A stretch of DNA of 64,000 bases, taken from Synechococcus sp. Cruz-7E5 (GTDB lineage Bacteria > Cyanobacteriota > Cyanobacteriia > PCC-6307 > Cyanobiaceae). A model generated the notes under the pieces. The model was not told where the DNA came from. It worked only from the letters and a program-made list of their open reading frames with translations, and did no database searches. Shown one piece after another: positions 42,391 through 50,985 of the stretch (position 1 is the stretch's first letter; each line of letters opens with the position of its first letter). The stretch covers positions 1 through 64,000 of the forward strand of contig NZ_JAGQCE010000008.1 in NCBI RefSeq assembly GCF_024345995.1, given 5' to 3'. Both the position numbers and the translations under genes were made by a program.

Positions 42391-43173
42391 ATGCTCCTCG
42401 ATCTGCGCGGTAAGAAAGCCCTCGTCACGGGTATCGCCAACAACCGCTCGATCGCCTGGGGCATCGCCCAGCAGCTCGCCGCCGCCGGCGCAGAGCTGGG
42501 GGTCACCTACCTGCCGGATGAGAAGGGGCGCTTCGAGGCCAAGGTGCGCGAACTCTCCGCGCCACTGAACCCCACCCTGTTCGAGCCGCTCAACGTGCAG
42601 GACCCGGCCCAGATCGAGGCGGTGTTCGAGCAGGTGAAGCAGAAATGGGGCTCGATCGATGTGCTCGTGCACTGCCTCGCCTTCGCCGGCAAGGAGGAGC
42701 TGATCGGCAACTACTCCGACATCAGCCCCGAGGGCTTCGCCCGTGCCCTTGAGGTGAGCTCCTATTCGCTGGCGCCCCTGTGCCGCTGGGCCAAGCCCCT
42801 GTTCAACGAGGGCGCCAGTGTGATCACCCTCAGCTATCTGGGGTCCGAGCGGGCCATCCCCAACTACAACGTGATGGGCGTGGCCAAGGCGGCTCTGGAG
42901 GCGAGTGTGCGCTATCTGGCCGCTGAACTTGGGCCGGAGAAGCAGGTGCGGGTGAACGCCATCAGCGCCGGTCCGATCCGCACCCTGGCCAGCTCCGCCA
43001 TCGGCGGCATCCTCGACATGATCCACAACGTGGAGGAGAAGGCGCCGCTGAAGCGCACCGTCACGCAGGACGAGGTGGGTTCCACCGCTGCGTTTCTGGC
43101 CAGCCCCCTGGCCTCCGGCATCACCGGCCAGGTGATCTATGTGGATGCGGGTTACTGCATTACGGGGATGTGA
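42391..43173 (+). CDS. fabI: Enoyl-ACP reductase (NADH) FabI
   Basis: The 260-residue short-chain dehydrogenase has LVTGIANNRSIAWGIAQQL at the N-terminus, HCLAFAGKEEL and ALEVSSYSLAPLCRWA. Catalytic YLGSERAIPNYNVMGVAKAALE carries the FabI Tyr-x6-Lys spacing, and SAGPIRTLASSAI follows. It reduces enoyl-ACP in the last step of fatty acid elongation. The ATG coding MLLDLRGKK is the family start; an ATG eight codons upstream is less likely. Confidence 0.96.
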   Translation: MLLDLRGKKALVTGIANNRSIAWGIAQQLAAAGAELGVTYLPDEKGRFEAKVRELSAPLNPTLFEPLNVQDPAQIEAVFEQVKQKWGSIDVLVHCLAFAGKEELIGNYSDISPEGFARALEVSSYSLAPLCRWAKPLFNEGASVITLSYLGSERAIPNYNVMGVAKAALEASVRYLAAELGPEKQVRVNAISAGPIRTLASSAIGGILDMIHNVEEKAPLKRTVTQDEVGSTAAFLASPLASGITGQVIYVDAGYCITGM

Positions 43174-43186
43174 GCGCCGTCGCGCC

Positions 43187-43807
43187 TCACGGTGCACCCA
43201 TCAGCTCCTCCGAGCGCATCGGCATCACCGATCCCATCCAGTCGATCGTGGTGGTGTGCAGGTTGTAGAAGGCGGCCTCCACCTGCAGGCGGCCGCTGCG
43301 CATCAGATCGGTGAGCAGCACGCTGGAGTCGACCAGGTTGCGGGCCGCGTTGAGGGTGTGGTGGCGGGCGGCCTGATCCAGGTCGTGCTGGCCGCCGAGG
43401 TTGATCAGCTCCATCCGCAACTGCCCCACCAGCTGGGCCAGGCTCGGGGTGAGGGTCAGCGCCGGGTTCAGGGCCGCCTCCACCGCGCCGCAGCGTTCAT
43501 GGCCGAGCACCACGATCACGGGCACGCCCAGATGGGCCACGGCGTACTCCAGTGAGGCGATCGCCGCGGTGGTGGAGAGGGTGCCGGCGTTGCGCACCAC
43601 GAACAGGTCGCCGAAGCCAGTGTCGAACAGCAGCTCCACCGGCACCCGGGAATCGGCGCAGCCCAGCACCGCCGCAGTCGGATGCTGGCCCGATTCCACT
43701 TCGAGCATGCGCTCGCGGCTGCTGTGGGGATGGAGCGATTCACCGTCAAGGAAGCGCTGATGGCCCGCTCGCAGTTCGGTCAGCACCGTCTGTGGACAGT
43801 TGTTCAC
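43187..43807 (-). CDS. Beta-class carbonic anhydrase
   Basis: The zinc enzyme has the beta-class ligands in [15 protein letters not shown] and [13 protein letters not shown]. It has [20 protein letters not shown] between them and ends in [14 protein letters not shown]. It interconverts CO2 and bicarbonate, supporting carbon acquisition. I choose a GTG giving ~206 residues. A GTG 23 codons upstream would add a Cys-rich tail ([10 protein letters not shown]) but overlaps hisB by 13 bases. It is divergent from hisB. Confidence 0.92.
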   Translation of the reverse strand: MNNCPQTVLTELRAGHQRFLDGESLHPHSSRERMLEVESGQHPTAAVLGCADSRVPVELLFDTGFGDLFVVRNAGTLSTTAAIASLEYAVAHLGVPVIVVLGHERCGAVEAALNPALTLTPSLAQLVGQLRMELINLGGQHDLDQAARHHTLNAARNLVDSSVLLTDLMRSGRLQVEAAFYNLHTTTIDWMGSVMPMRSEELMGAP

Positions 43808-43863
43808 GCAGCAGCCGGATCGGTGCTGGCGATTGTGGACCTGGTCAGGCGTTTGGCTTCGGC

Positions 43864-44541
43864 ATGATTGGCACACTCCCGCCCCATTGCCCCGTGTCCT
43901 TCCTTCCGGATCTTGATCCCGGCAGCCCGGGCGGCCGCAGCGGACGTATCCACCGTGTCACCGGTGAAACCGACGTGCGCGTGCGGCTGGACCTCGATGG
44001 CCGCGGCCGTTGTCGGGTGAGCACCGGTGTGCCCTTCCTCGATCACATGCTCCACCAGCTCGCCAGCCACGGCCTGCTGGATCTGGAGATCAGCGCCGAG
44101 GGGGATACCCACATCGATGATCACCACACCAACGAGGACGTGGGCATCGCCGTGGGCCAGGCCCTGGCCCAGGCCCTGGGCAGCCGCAAGGGCATCCACC
44201 GCTTCGGGCACTTCACCGCGCCCCTGGATGAGGCGCTGGTGCAGGTGGTGCTGGATTGCTCCGGCCGCCCCCACCTCAGCTACGGCCTGGTGATCCCGGG
44301 CCAGCGCATCGGCACCTACGACACCGAGCTGGTGCGGGAGTTCTTCGTGGCGGTGGTGAACAACTCCGGACTCACCCTGCACATCCGCCAGCTCGACGGC
44401 CTCAATTCCCACCACATCGTGGAGGCCTGCTTCAAGGCCTTCGCCCGGGCCCTGCGCCAGGCGGTGGAGATTGATCCACGCCGCGCCGGCGAGGTGCCCA
44501 GCAGCAAGGGTGTGCTGGAGCAGGCGGGCGCCCCTGGCTGA
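43864..44541 (+). CDS. hisB: Imidazoleglycerol-phosphate dehydratase HisB
   Basis: The 225-residue dehydratase of histidine synthesis has [41 protein letters not shown] and [17 protein letters not shown]. It also has [19 protein letters not shown], the Mn-binding His/Glu set. It converts imidazoleglycerol phosphate to imidazoleacetol phosphate. It is of the single-function type. The ATG is 56 bases from the divergent carbonic anhydrase start chosen here. Confidence 0.96.
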   Translation: MIGTLPPHCPVSFLPDLDPGSPGGRSGRIHRVTGETDVRVRLDLDGRGRCRVSTGVPFLDHMLHQLASHGLLDLEISAEGDTHIDDHHTNEDVGIAVGQALAQALGSRKGIHRFGHFTAPLDEALVQVVLDCSGRPHLSYGLVIPGQRIGTYDTELVREFFVAVVNNSGLTLHIRQLDGLNSHHIVEACFKAFARALRQAVEIDPRRAGEVPSSKGVLEQAGAPG

Positions 44542-44602
44542 AGCGAATCGCGTTGTCACACTCCGTTACGTGATGATGGAGGCACAACCGCGCCAGTGAG
44601 CG

Positions 44603-46159
44603 ATGACCATCGCCCCCAGTCGACCCGAGCCCGGCAACAGCGAGGCCACCTCCTCCACGGCGGCCGCAGCCCCCGGCTACGACCGCGCCGACTGGGCCAG
44701 TGCCTTCCGCAATGTGGGCACGGAGCTCACGGCCGTTCCCCTGGCAGCCGCCAGCGGCACCATCCCCTCCGAGCTCAGCGGCAGCCTCTACCGCAACGGT
44801 CCCGGGCGGCTGGAGCGCGGCGGCCGCTGGGTGCACCACCCCTTTGATGGCGACGGCATGATCACGGCGGTGCGCTTCGAAGGCGGCGCGGCCTGCCTCA
44901 GCAACCGTTTCGTGCGTACGGAGGGCTGGATGGCGGAGGAGAAGGCCGGCAAGGTGCTTTACCGCGGCGTCTTCGGCACCCAGAAGCCCGGCGGACCGCT
45001 GGCCAACGCCTTCGACCTGCGCCTCAAGAACATCGCCAACACCCATGTGGTGCGGCTGGGCGAGAAGCTGCTGGCCCTGTGGGAGGCCAGCTCCCCCCAT
45101 GCCCTCGACCCCGTCAGTCTGGACACCGTGGGTGTCGACCTTCTCGATGGTGTGCTCGCAGGCGGTGAGGCCTTCAGCGCCCACCCCCGCTTCGATCCCG
45201 GCCACCACGGCCAGGAGCGCATGGTCACCTTCGGGGTCAAGGCCGGCCCCCGCAGCACCATCCGCCTGATGGAGTTCGATGCCGGCCACGGCGCCCAGGC
45301 GGGGCAGCTGGTGGCCGATCAGAAACGCAGCTTCAACGGTTTTGCCTTCCTGCACGATTTCGCCATCACCCCGAACTGGGCGGTGTTTCTGCAGAACGCC
45401 ATGAGCTTCAATCCGCTGGGCTTCGTGCTCGGCTGGAAGGGCGCCGCCCAGTGCCTGGGCTCCAAGCCAGGGGAGAGCGGTCAGTTCTGGTTGATCCCCC
45501 GCTCCGGAGAGGGGGAGCCGCTGCAGGTGAGCGCTCCTGAGGGCTTTGTGTTCCACCACCTCAATGCCTTCGAGGATTCCTCTGCCGGTGAGGCCGGCCA
45601 GGTGGTGGTGGATTCGATCTTCTACGACGATTTCCCCACGATCGGCCCCGGCGTTGATTTCCGCGCCGTCGATTTCGACACCCTGCCGATCGGTCAGCTC
45701 AAGCGCTGCCGCATCGACCTGGCCAGCGGTGCGGTGAGCACCGAACTGCTGGAGGAGCGCTGCTGCGAGTTCGCCATGGTCAACCCCCGGCGGGTGGGTC
45801 TTGAGGCCCGCTTCGCCTGGATGGCCGTCACCGAGCAGGAGCGGGGCAATGCCCCCCTGCAGGCCATCGAGAAGCTGGATCTGATCAGCGGCGAGCGCCG
45901 CACCTGGAGTGCCGCCCCCCGGGGCTTCGTGAGCGAGCCCGTGATGGTGCCGCGCCTGCGGCAGGAGGCCGCCATGGCGGAATCCCCCAGTGTTGAACCC
46001 GCCGAAGACGACGGCTGGATCCTCTGCGTGGTCTGGAACGGGGCGCGTTGCGCCAGCGACCTGGTGATCCTCAACGCCGCCGATCTCTCGGAGCAGGCGG
46101 TGCTGCCCATGCCCCTGGCCCTGCCCCACGGCCTGCACGGCAGCTGGGCCGCCTCATGA
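44603..46159 (+). CDS. Carotenoid oxygenase (apocarotenoid-15,15'-oxygenase family)
   Basis: The 518-residue beta-propeller iron oxygenase has GSLYRNGPGRLERGG, HHPFDGDGMITAVRFE, FGTQKPGG and KNIANTHVVRLGEKLLALWE. It also has FLHDFAITPNWAVFL, FHHLNAFED and the final LPHGLHG; the His residues in these segments are the Fe ligands. Such enzymes cleave apocarotenals to retinal or cut carotenoids. With crtW and ocp elsewhere in the window it hints at active carotenoid handling. The next gene overlaps by 4 bases. Confidence 0.93.
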   Translation: MTIAPSRPEPGNSEATSSTAAAAPGYDRADWASAFRNVGTELTAVPLAAASGTIPSELSGSLYRNGPGRLERGGRWVHHPFDGDGMITAVRFEGGAACLSNRFVRTEGWMAEEKAGKVLYRGVFGTQKPGGPLANAFDLRLKNIANTHVVRLGEKLLALWEASSPHALDPVSLDTVGVDLLDGVLAGGEAFSAHPRFDPGHHGQERMVTFGVKAGPRSTIRLMEFDAGHGAQAGQLVADQKRSFNGFAFLHDFAITPNWAVFLQNAMSFNPLGFVLGWKGAAQCLGSKPGESGQFWLIPRSGEGEPLQVSAPEGFVFHHLNAFEDSSAGEAGQVVVDSIFYDDFPTIGPGVDFRAVDFDTLPIGQLKRCRIDLASGAVSTELLEERCCEFAMVNPRRVGLEARFAWMAVTEQERGNAPLQAIEKLDLISGERRTWSAAPRGFVSEPVMVPRLRQEAAMAESPSVEPAEDDGWILCVVWNGARCASDLVILNAADLSEQAVLPMPLALPHGLHGSWAAS

Positions 46160-46638
46160 GAACCGCCACCTTTCGTCCCCTGAGGCTTCTGGCGCTGCTG
46201 GGCGCCCAGCTGCTGACCTGTCTTTTGCTGCTGGGCCACCCCGGCGCTGCCCAGGCCTCCCTGCTGCATTTTTCCGGTGCTCCGCCCGCGGATCTCGGTC
46301 TGCACGACGGACGGCTCAGGCCGTGCGCCAGCCCAGCTCACTGCGCACGCCAGGACTGGTCACTGGCCGATCCGGCAACAGCACTCCAGCAGCTGGCGCT
46401 GAAGCTGGAGGACACACCCGGGGTCCAGATCGAAACCAGGTCCGGATCCCCCCAGCTCAGCTATCTGCATGCCACCGCCGAAAGCCAGCTGTTCGGTTTT
46501 GTCGACGATCTGGAACTGGCGCTGGACGGATCAGGCACCAGCATTCAGGCGCGTTCGGAATCCCGCCTGGGAGATTCCGACCTGGGCGTGAATGCCCGTC
46601 GGCTCGATGCGCTCCGCCTGAGCCTGGGCTACGCCTGA
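46156..46638 (+). CDS. DUF1499 family exported protein
   Basis: This 160-residue protein has a signal peptide (LLALLGAQLLTCLLLLGHPGAAQA) and a DUF1499 core. The core has LRPCASPAHCARQD, SYLHATAESQLFGFVDDLELAL and ARSESRLGDSDLGVNARRLDALR. DUF1499 proteins act outside the cytoplasm in an unknown role, often near photosynthesis or stress genes. The ATG overlaps the stop of the oxygenase gene (ATGA), so they are coupled. Confidence 0.9.
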   Translation: MRTATFRPLRLLALLGAQLLTCLLLLGHPGAAQASLLHFSGAPPADLGLHDGRLRPCASPAHCARQDWSLADPATALQQLALKLEDTPGVQIETRSGSPQLSYLHATAESQLFGFVDDLELALDGSGTSIQARSESRLGDSDLGVNARRLDALRLSLGYA

Positions 46639-46641
46639 GCT

Positions 46642-46806
46642 TCAGCCCCGCTGGTGGCGGCTGAGGGTGGCCGCGGAGAACATATGGCCTCGCTCCTGGG
46701 CAATGGCTGCCACGGCGCTGGCATCGGCAGCCGCTTCCACCCGCTGGCGCAGGGCGGCATCGGCTTCCACTTCGATCAGAAAGGCACTCAGCTGTGCTTT
46801 GGACAT
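46642..46806 (-). CDS. Nif11-like small protein
   Basis: This small protein of 54 residues reads MSKAQLSAFLIEVEADAALR, then VEAAADASAVAAIAQERG and HMFSAATLSRHQ. This is the Nif11 pattern: a starting MSxxQLxxFL, the AxxVVAIAxxxG turn and a Phe-Ser near the end. Nif11 domains serve as leader peptides of modified peptides or as stand-alone proteins. Here there is no obvious core peptide or Gly-Gly motif, so it is probably a stand-alone member. It is convergent with the DUF1499 gene (3 bases apart) and divergent from the DUF389 gene. Confidence 0.8.
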   Translation of the reverse strand: MSKAQLSAFLIEVEADAALRQRVEAAADASAVAAIAQERGHMFSAATLSRHQRG

Positions 46807-46918
46807 GGGAGGTGCCTGTGGTGGTTACCTCTCCTTGCTACTCGGGCGTGGGGCTGGCGTCAGGGATAGTCGGCCGCTGGTGGCACCATTGGCGTGGCCA
46901 TTCCACCCCAGGCCTGCG

Positions 46919-48022
46919 ATGACCAGCACCACAGTCCTGCCCGAGGACAGATGGCATGACGACGCCCGGCTCGACGCCTTGCGCCAGGAGTTCGAGCACG
47001 ACGCCAGTTTCAACCAGGTGTTCGTGGTGCTCACGGTGGGGGCCACCCTGATCGCCACCCTGGGCCTGCTGGCCAACAGCCCTGGCGTGGTGATCGGAGC
47101 CATGGTGGTGGCCCCCTGGATCATGCCGCTGCAGGCGATGGCCTTCGAGATCCTGCGGGGGCGCCTGCCGATGTTTCTGCGGGCCTTGCGCACCCTGCTG
47201 CTGGGGGTGGTGATCTGCGTGCTGCTGGCGATGGCGGTGGGCCACCTGGTGGCCTTACCGAGCTTCGGCAGCGAGGTGATGGCCCGCACCAGCCCCAACC
47301 TGCTGGATCTGGGAGTGGCTCTGGTGGCCGGAGCGGTGGCGATGTACGCCAAGCTGAGAAAAGACGCGATCTCGGCACTGGCTGGCCTGGCGATCGCCGT
47401 GGCCCTGGTGCCGCCCATGTGCGTGGTGGGGATCCTGCTGGCGTCCTCCGACTGGATGCAGGCCTATGGGGCACTGCTGCTGTTTGCCACCAACCTGCTG
47501 GGGATCATGGTGGGGGCGATGGTGTCCCTGGCCAGCCTCGAGCGGGTGTACCGGCGCCGCTTGTTCCACAGCCGGCTCGGACTCACCAGCGTGGCCCTCA
47601 CCGCCCTGCTGGTGATTCCCCTCGGCAGCAGCTTCTTTCGCCTGCTGAACCGATCCCGGCTTGAGACAAAAGCTCAGCAGCTGGAGGCGGTGATCGAACA
47701 GCGGCTGCGCAGCAGCACGATCACCCTCGGCGGCGATCCCGCCATCGATCTGGTGGGGATCTCAATCGACTGGCAGCAGAACCCGCCTCTGATCCGGGCC
47801 CGGGTGCGGGTGACTGATCCGACGCTGCCCACCTCCAAGCAGGTGGCCGCCGTGCAGGCGTTCATCAATCAGCAACAGGCGCCCCTGCGCTTCCGGTTGG
47901 TGATGCAACGCACCGCCGTGGACCTGATCGGCCCGGAAACCGCGCCCAACCCCCCCGAGCTGGAGGTGCTGCCCCCCCCGCCGTTGCCGCCGTTGCCGCA
48001 GGGGGAGCCCAAGGAGCAGTAG
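46919..48022 (+). CDS. DUF389 (TIGR00341) membrane protein
   Basis: This 367-residue protein has several membrane helices. DUF389 motifs include LLANSPGVVIGAMVVAPWIM, ISALAGLAIAVALVPPMCVVG and LLFATNLLGIMVGAMVSL. The C-terminus is soluble, with a mixed alpha/beta part and a Pro-rich tail (LPPPPLPPLPQG). DUF389 proteins are widespread but of unknown role; some relatives are thought to be transporters. It begins the membrane-protein run. Confidence 0.9.
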   Translation: MTSTTVLPEDRWHDDARLDALRQEFEHDASFNQVFVVLTVGATLIATLGLLANSPGVVIGAMVVAPWIMPLQAMAFEILRGRLPMFLRALRTLLLGVVICVLLAMAVGHLVALPSFGSEVMARTSPNLLDLGVALVAGAVAMYAKLRKDAISALAGLAIAVALVPPMCVVGILLASSDWMQAYGALLLFATNLLGIMVGAMVSLASLERVYRRRLFHSRLGLTSVALTALLVIPLGSSFFRLLNRSRLETKAQQLEAVIEQRLRSSTITLGGDPAIDLVGISIDWQQNPPLIRARVRVTDPTLPTSKQVAAVQAFINQQQAPLRFRLVMQRTAVDLIGPETAPNPPELEVLPPPPLPPLPQGEPKEQ

Positions 48023-48047
48023 GGGGCCGCCCGACACAGTGCCCTCC

Positions 48048-48869
48048 ATGCGCCCCGAAACAATGATGGCCGAACAACTGGACACCGATACGCATCGCAG
48101 GCACTGGCTGCGGCGTGTCTGGTTTTTCGGCCGGGTGAGCCTGGTGCTGTTGACCATTTTGGTCGTCAAGACCCTGGTGCACCGCATGCACTGGGAACTG
48201 CTGGTCCCGAATCCCCTGTTCCCTGCACTGGTGGCCTCCGAGGTGTTCCTGCTGGGCTTCCTGCTGAATGGGGTGCTGCTGGATTACAAGGAAAGCGAGA
48301 AGATTCCCGGTGAACTGGCCGCTGCTCTGGAGTGCCTCGCCAGGGAGGCAAGAAGCGTTAGGGAGCTTCATCCGGAAGCCGAGGTGAAGGGGGCTTTGGC
48401 ACTGTTGGTGGGCTTCAGCGAAGATCTCCTGGACTGGATGAAGGAGGCCGGTCTGGTCACCACCCTGCTGAACCACCTCGATGAACTGCAGCTTGCGATC
48501 GAGCGGCTCGGTGTCTGGAATGCCGCCCCACTGCAGGCCCGCCTGCTGCTCGAATTGGCCAACGTCCGCCGAGTCGTGGTTCGCATTGAGGTGATTCGTG
48601 AAACCACTTTTGTGCCTTCTGTCTACGGGATGGCCTTCATCGGAACGGGCCTGCTGACTGGAGGACTTGTTCTTACTGATATCGAGCCATTCGGAGAATC
48701 CCTTTTCTTCATTGGCGTGATTTCATTCCTGCTGATCAAGCTGCTGCTGCTGATCGCTGATCTTGACAACCCGTTCGCGGCTGGTCGCGCGACGTCAGTG
48801 GAGAACGTATCGTTGACTCCTGTTTCTCTAGCCGTCCATCGGCTCAAGCGGTTGGTGAAGGATGACTGA
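48048..48869 (+). CDS. Multi-pass membrane protein, bestrophin/DUF4239-like in pattern
   Basis: This protein of ~273 residues has two N-terminal and two C-terminal hydrophobic helices (SLVLLTILVVKTLVH, FLLGFLLNGVLLDYK, IGTGLLTGGLVLTD, ISFLLIKLLLLIADLD). Between them is a helical soluble part rich in Glu and Leu. ADLDNPF near the end resembles a loop in DUF4239 and bestrophin-like proteins, but similarity is not firm. It follows the DUF389 gene by 25 bases. A GTG three codons upstream is possible. Confidence 0.65.
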   Translation: MRPETMMAEQLDTDTHRRHWLRRVWFFGRVSLVLLTILVVKTLVHRMHWELLVPNPLFPALVASEVFLLGFLLNGVLLDYKESEKIPGELAAALECLAREARSVRELHPEAEVKGALALLVGFSEDLLDWMKEAGLVTTLLNHLDELQLAIERLGVWNAAPLQARLLLELANVRRVVVRIEVIRETTFVPSVYGMAFIGTGLLTGGLVLTDIEPFGESLFFIGVISFLLIKLLLLIADLDNPFAAGRATSVENVSLTPVSLAVHRLKRLVKDD

Positions 48870-48976
48870 CTCTGGGCTATGATCAACCAAAGAATACGGG
48901 CATTGCTGCGCCGAAACTCGTTGCCCTTGCCGACAGGAACAGCAGCTATTCGAGGGCAGGTTGAGATGATCAGACA

Positions 48977-49483
48977 ATGACGGATAAAGTATCAAAAGTA
49001 AAGATTCTTTTGGCTCGATTGGTGCTCGTGCTGTCGGTCGCATTGGTCATTATCGGGGTGGCCATGCATAGCCTCTCGGTTTCGGTGTTTGAGCGGATCT
49101 GGCAGAACCTGCTCGACCGTCCGAGCGGGCCGATGGCCTTTCGTTTCGTGCTGCAACCAATCATGGTGGCAATGATGGCACTGGTCGATGGCGTCAAGGA
49201 CGCCCGGTCTGGACGCAATCCCTACCTCTGGACCATACTGAGCAACCCAGGAAAGCGCAGCAGTCGTCTGCACGAGGGGCTTATCTCCACAGCGCGGGTC
49301 ATCATCCTCGGCCTGGGCATGGACCTGATCTACCAATGGCTCGTGTTCGACACGTTTCATCCTGCCGAAGCGGTGATCATCGCGGGCCTGCTCGCCTTTG
49401 TGCCCTACCTGCTGCTGCGTGGCCCGATCACGCGTGTCGCACGCTGGTGGATCAATCGTGGATCTGCCAAAGAAACTCGCTGA
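48977..49483 (+). CDS. Membrane protein of unknown function
   Basis: This 168-residue protein has about four hydrophobic helices: residues ~10-30 (LLARLVLVLSVALVIIGVAM), ~55-70, ~105-122 (ARVIILGLGMDLIYQWLVF) and ~130-147. The loop includes DGVKDARSGRNPYLW. I recognise no named family. It is on the same strand as its neighbours and sits in the membrane-protein run. Confidence 0.7.
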   Translation: MTDKVSKVKILLARLVLVLSVALVIIGVAMHSLSVSVFERIWQNLLDRPSGPMAFRFVLQPIMVAMMALVDGVKDARSGRNPYLWTILSNPGKRSSRLHEGLISTARVIILGLGMDLIYQWLVFDTFHPAEAVIIAGLLAFVPYLLLRGPITRVARWWINRGSAKETR

Positions 49484-49862
49484 TGGAGATCGGACTCGAA
49501 GACCAATGACCGTGAGAAGCCGCAGGGATGAGATACGGAATATGAGCCATGCGGATGGCCATTGGTAAGGCGCAGGCCAAGGCCAGGCACCGGAACGTGA
49601 TGACGATCGCGGTGCTGATCAAGGCCGCTGCAACTGACTGGATGGCCGCCCTTGCCCACTCAGGCGCTGCCGGTGCTGCCGAGCGAAACGGTTCGATGGC
49701 TTGGTGCCTGACGGACGTGGATTTAAGCTGGTTTTTCGGCTCCGACCTTTGGTCTCCCCCACCCCCACCAGGCGATGGGTGGATTGTCACCAATCAAGTT
49801 CCGCGTAGCCCCAACAGCTCACCCAGGCGCCAGGCTGGTGATCTACGCGTCTTCGGTCGCCG
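49484..49862. other. Spacer with unassigned open frames
   Basis: About 380 bases between two plus-strand membrane genes. Open frames exist on both strands (about 110 residues each). The minus-strand one contains a hydrophobic stretch, but neither has a recognisable family, ribosome site or clean start. I do not call a gene. Confidence 0.4.
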
Positions 49863-50858
49863 ATGGCAGCGCTGGTGCCTTTTGTGATTCTTGTGGCGCC
49901 CTGGTGGCAGGACCCATGGGTCGGCAAGCTGCTGGCCGCATTTGTGGGCTTGCTGCTGATCGTGCTGGCCGTGCGGCTGGCTCAGCGCTACATCACGCGA
50001 AATCTGAGTGATGGCGACAGCCGCTATTACGCCCGGAAGTTGATCACCTTCGGTGGCTACCTGGCGGTCATTCTGCTGGTGTCGATCGTGTTCCGCGATC
50101 GCCTGGTGGGGCTCACCGTGGCCATTGGGGTGGCTGGTGCGGGCATTGCCTTCGCCCTCCAGGAGGTGATCGGCAGTGTGGCCGGCTGGATCGCAATTTC
50201 CTTCGGAGGGTTCTACAGGCCGGGCGATCGTGTTCAACTGGGTGGCATCAAAGGCGATGTGATCGACATTGGCATTCTCAGGACCACGATGATGGAACTG
50301 GGGGAATGGGTTGATTCCGATCTCTACAACGGCCGGGTTGTCCGCATTGCCAACAGCTTCGTCTTCAAGGCGCCGGTGTTCAATTATTCTGGTGACTTTC
50401 CGTTCCTCTGGGATGAGATCCGCGTGCCGGTGAAACACGGCAGCGACCACCGGCAGGCACGGATGATTCTCGAGCAGGTGGTGAGTGATCTCTACACCGA
50501 TGAGCTGATGCAGGCCTACCGCCGTGCCTGGGACAAGCTGATCCACCGTTATCTGCTTGAGCCGGCCAGTCTGGAGCCGGCGGTGAGCCTGGTGGTCACC
50601 GACAACTGGCTGGCCTTCACTGTCCGCTACATCGTGGATTGCAAGCGCCGTCGTATCACTAAAGACATCCTCTACACCAAAATTCTCGATGCGTTTGCGG
50701 CCGCGAAGGATAGGGTGAGCATTGCTTCCACCACAGTGGCGCTTGTGGAACTGCCGCCCCTCGATGTACGCCTCAGCGATGGACGTACCGGCCCTGGGGC
50801 GGGTGAAGGGCAACGATCGAATCACGACCAGCCATCGCTTCCGAGCGACGGATCCTGA
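49863..50858 (+). CDS. Mechanosensitive channel of the MscS family (first copy)
   Basis: This 331-residue protein has three or so N-terminal helices. The pore-lining MscS segment is VGLTVAIGVAGAGIAFALQEVIGSVAGWIAISFGG, here in parts: GIAFALQEVIGSV and FYRPGDRVQLGG. A C-terminal soluble vestibule follows (ELGEWVDSDLYNGRV and onward), as in MscS. It likely opens under osmotic stress to release ions. It is on the plus strand, the first of three MscS-type genes within 4.5 kb. Confidence 0.9.
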   Translation: MAALVPFVILVAPWWQDPWVGKLLAAFVGLLLIVLAVRLAQRYITRNLSDGDSRYYARKLITFGGYLAVILLVSIVFRDRLVGLTVAIGVAGAGIAFALQEVIGSVAGWIAISFGGFYRPGDRVQLGGIKGDVIDIGILRTTMMELGEWVDSDLYNGRVVRIANSFVFKAPVFNYSGDFPFLWDEIRVPVKHGSDHRQARMILEQVVSDLYTDELMQAYRRAWDKLIHRYLLEPASLEPAVSLVVTDNWLAFTVRYIVDCKRRRITKDILYTKILDAFAAAKDRVSIASTTVALVELPPLDVRLSDGRTGPGAGEGQRSNHDQPSLPSDGS

Positions 50859-50985
50859 TCCAGGCTCAACCCAGCGGGCTGAGGTCAGGCCACTCGGTGG
50901 CAGCGGCGCTGGCTGTTGCTGGGTGTGCTGGCGGGGGCTCAGCAGGATCAGTTCGCGATGGCCGCCTCAGCCCTGTGCCACATCC

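Noticed and set aside
44432-46138. A 568-codon open frame antisense to the carotenoid oxygenase and hisB end
   Set aside because: Shadow of GC-rich codons. It spans two sense genes with clear motifs.
49452-49793. Minus-strand open frame with one hydrophobic stretch
   Set aside because: No family or ribosome site, and its 3' end is antisense to the preceding gene; not enough to call a gene.
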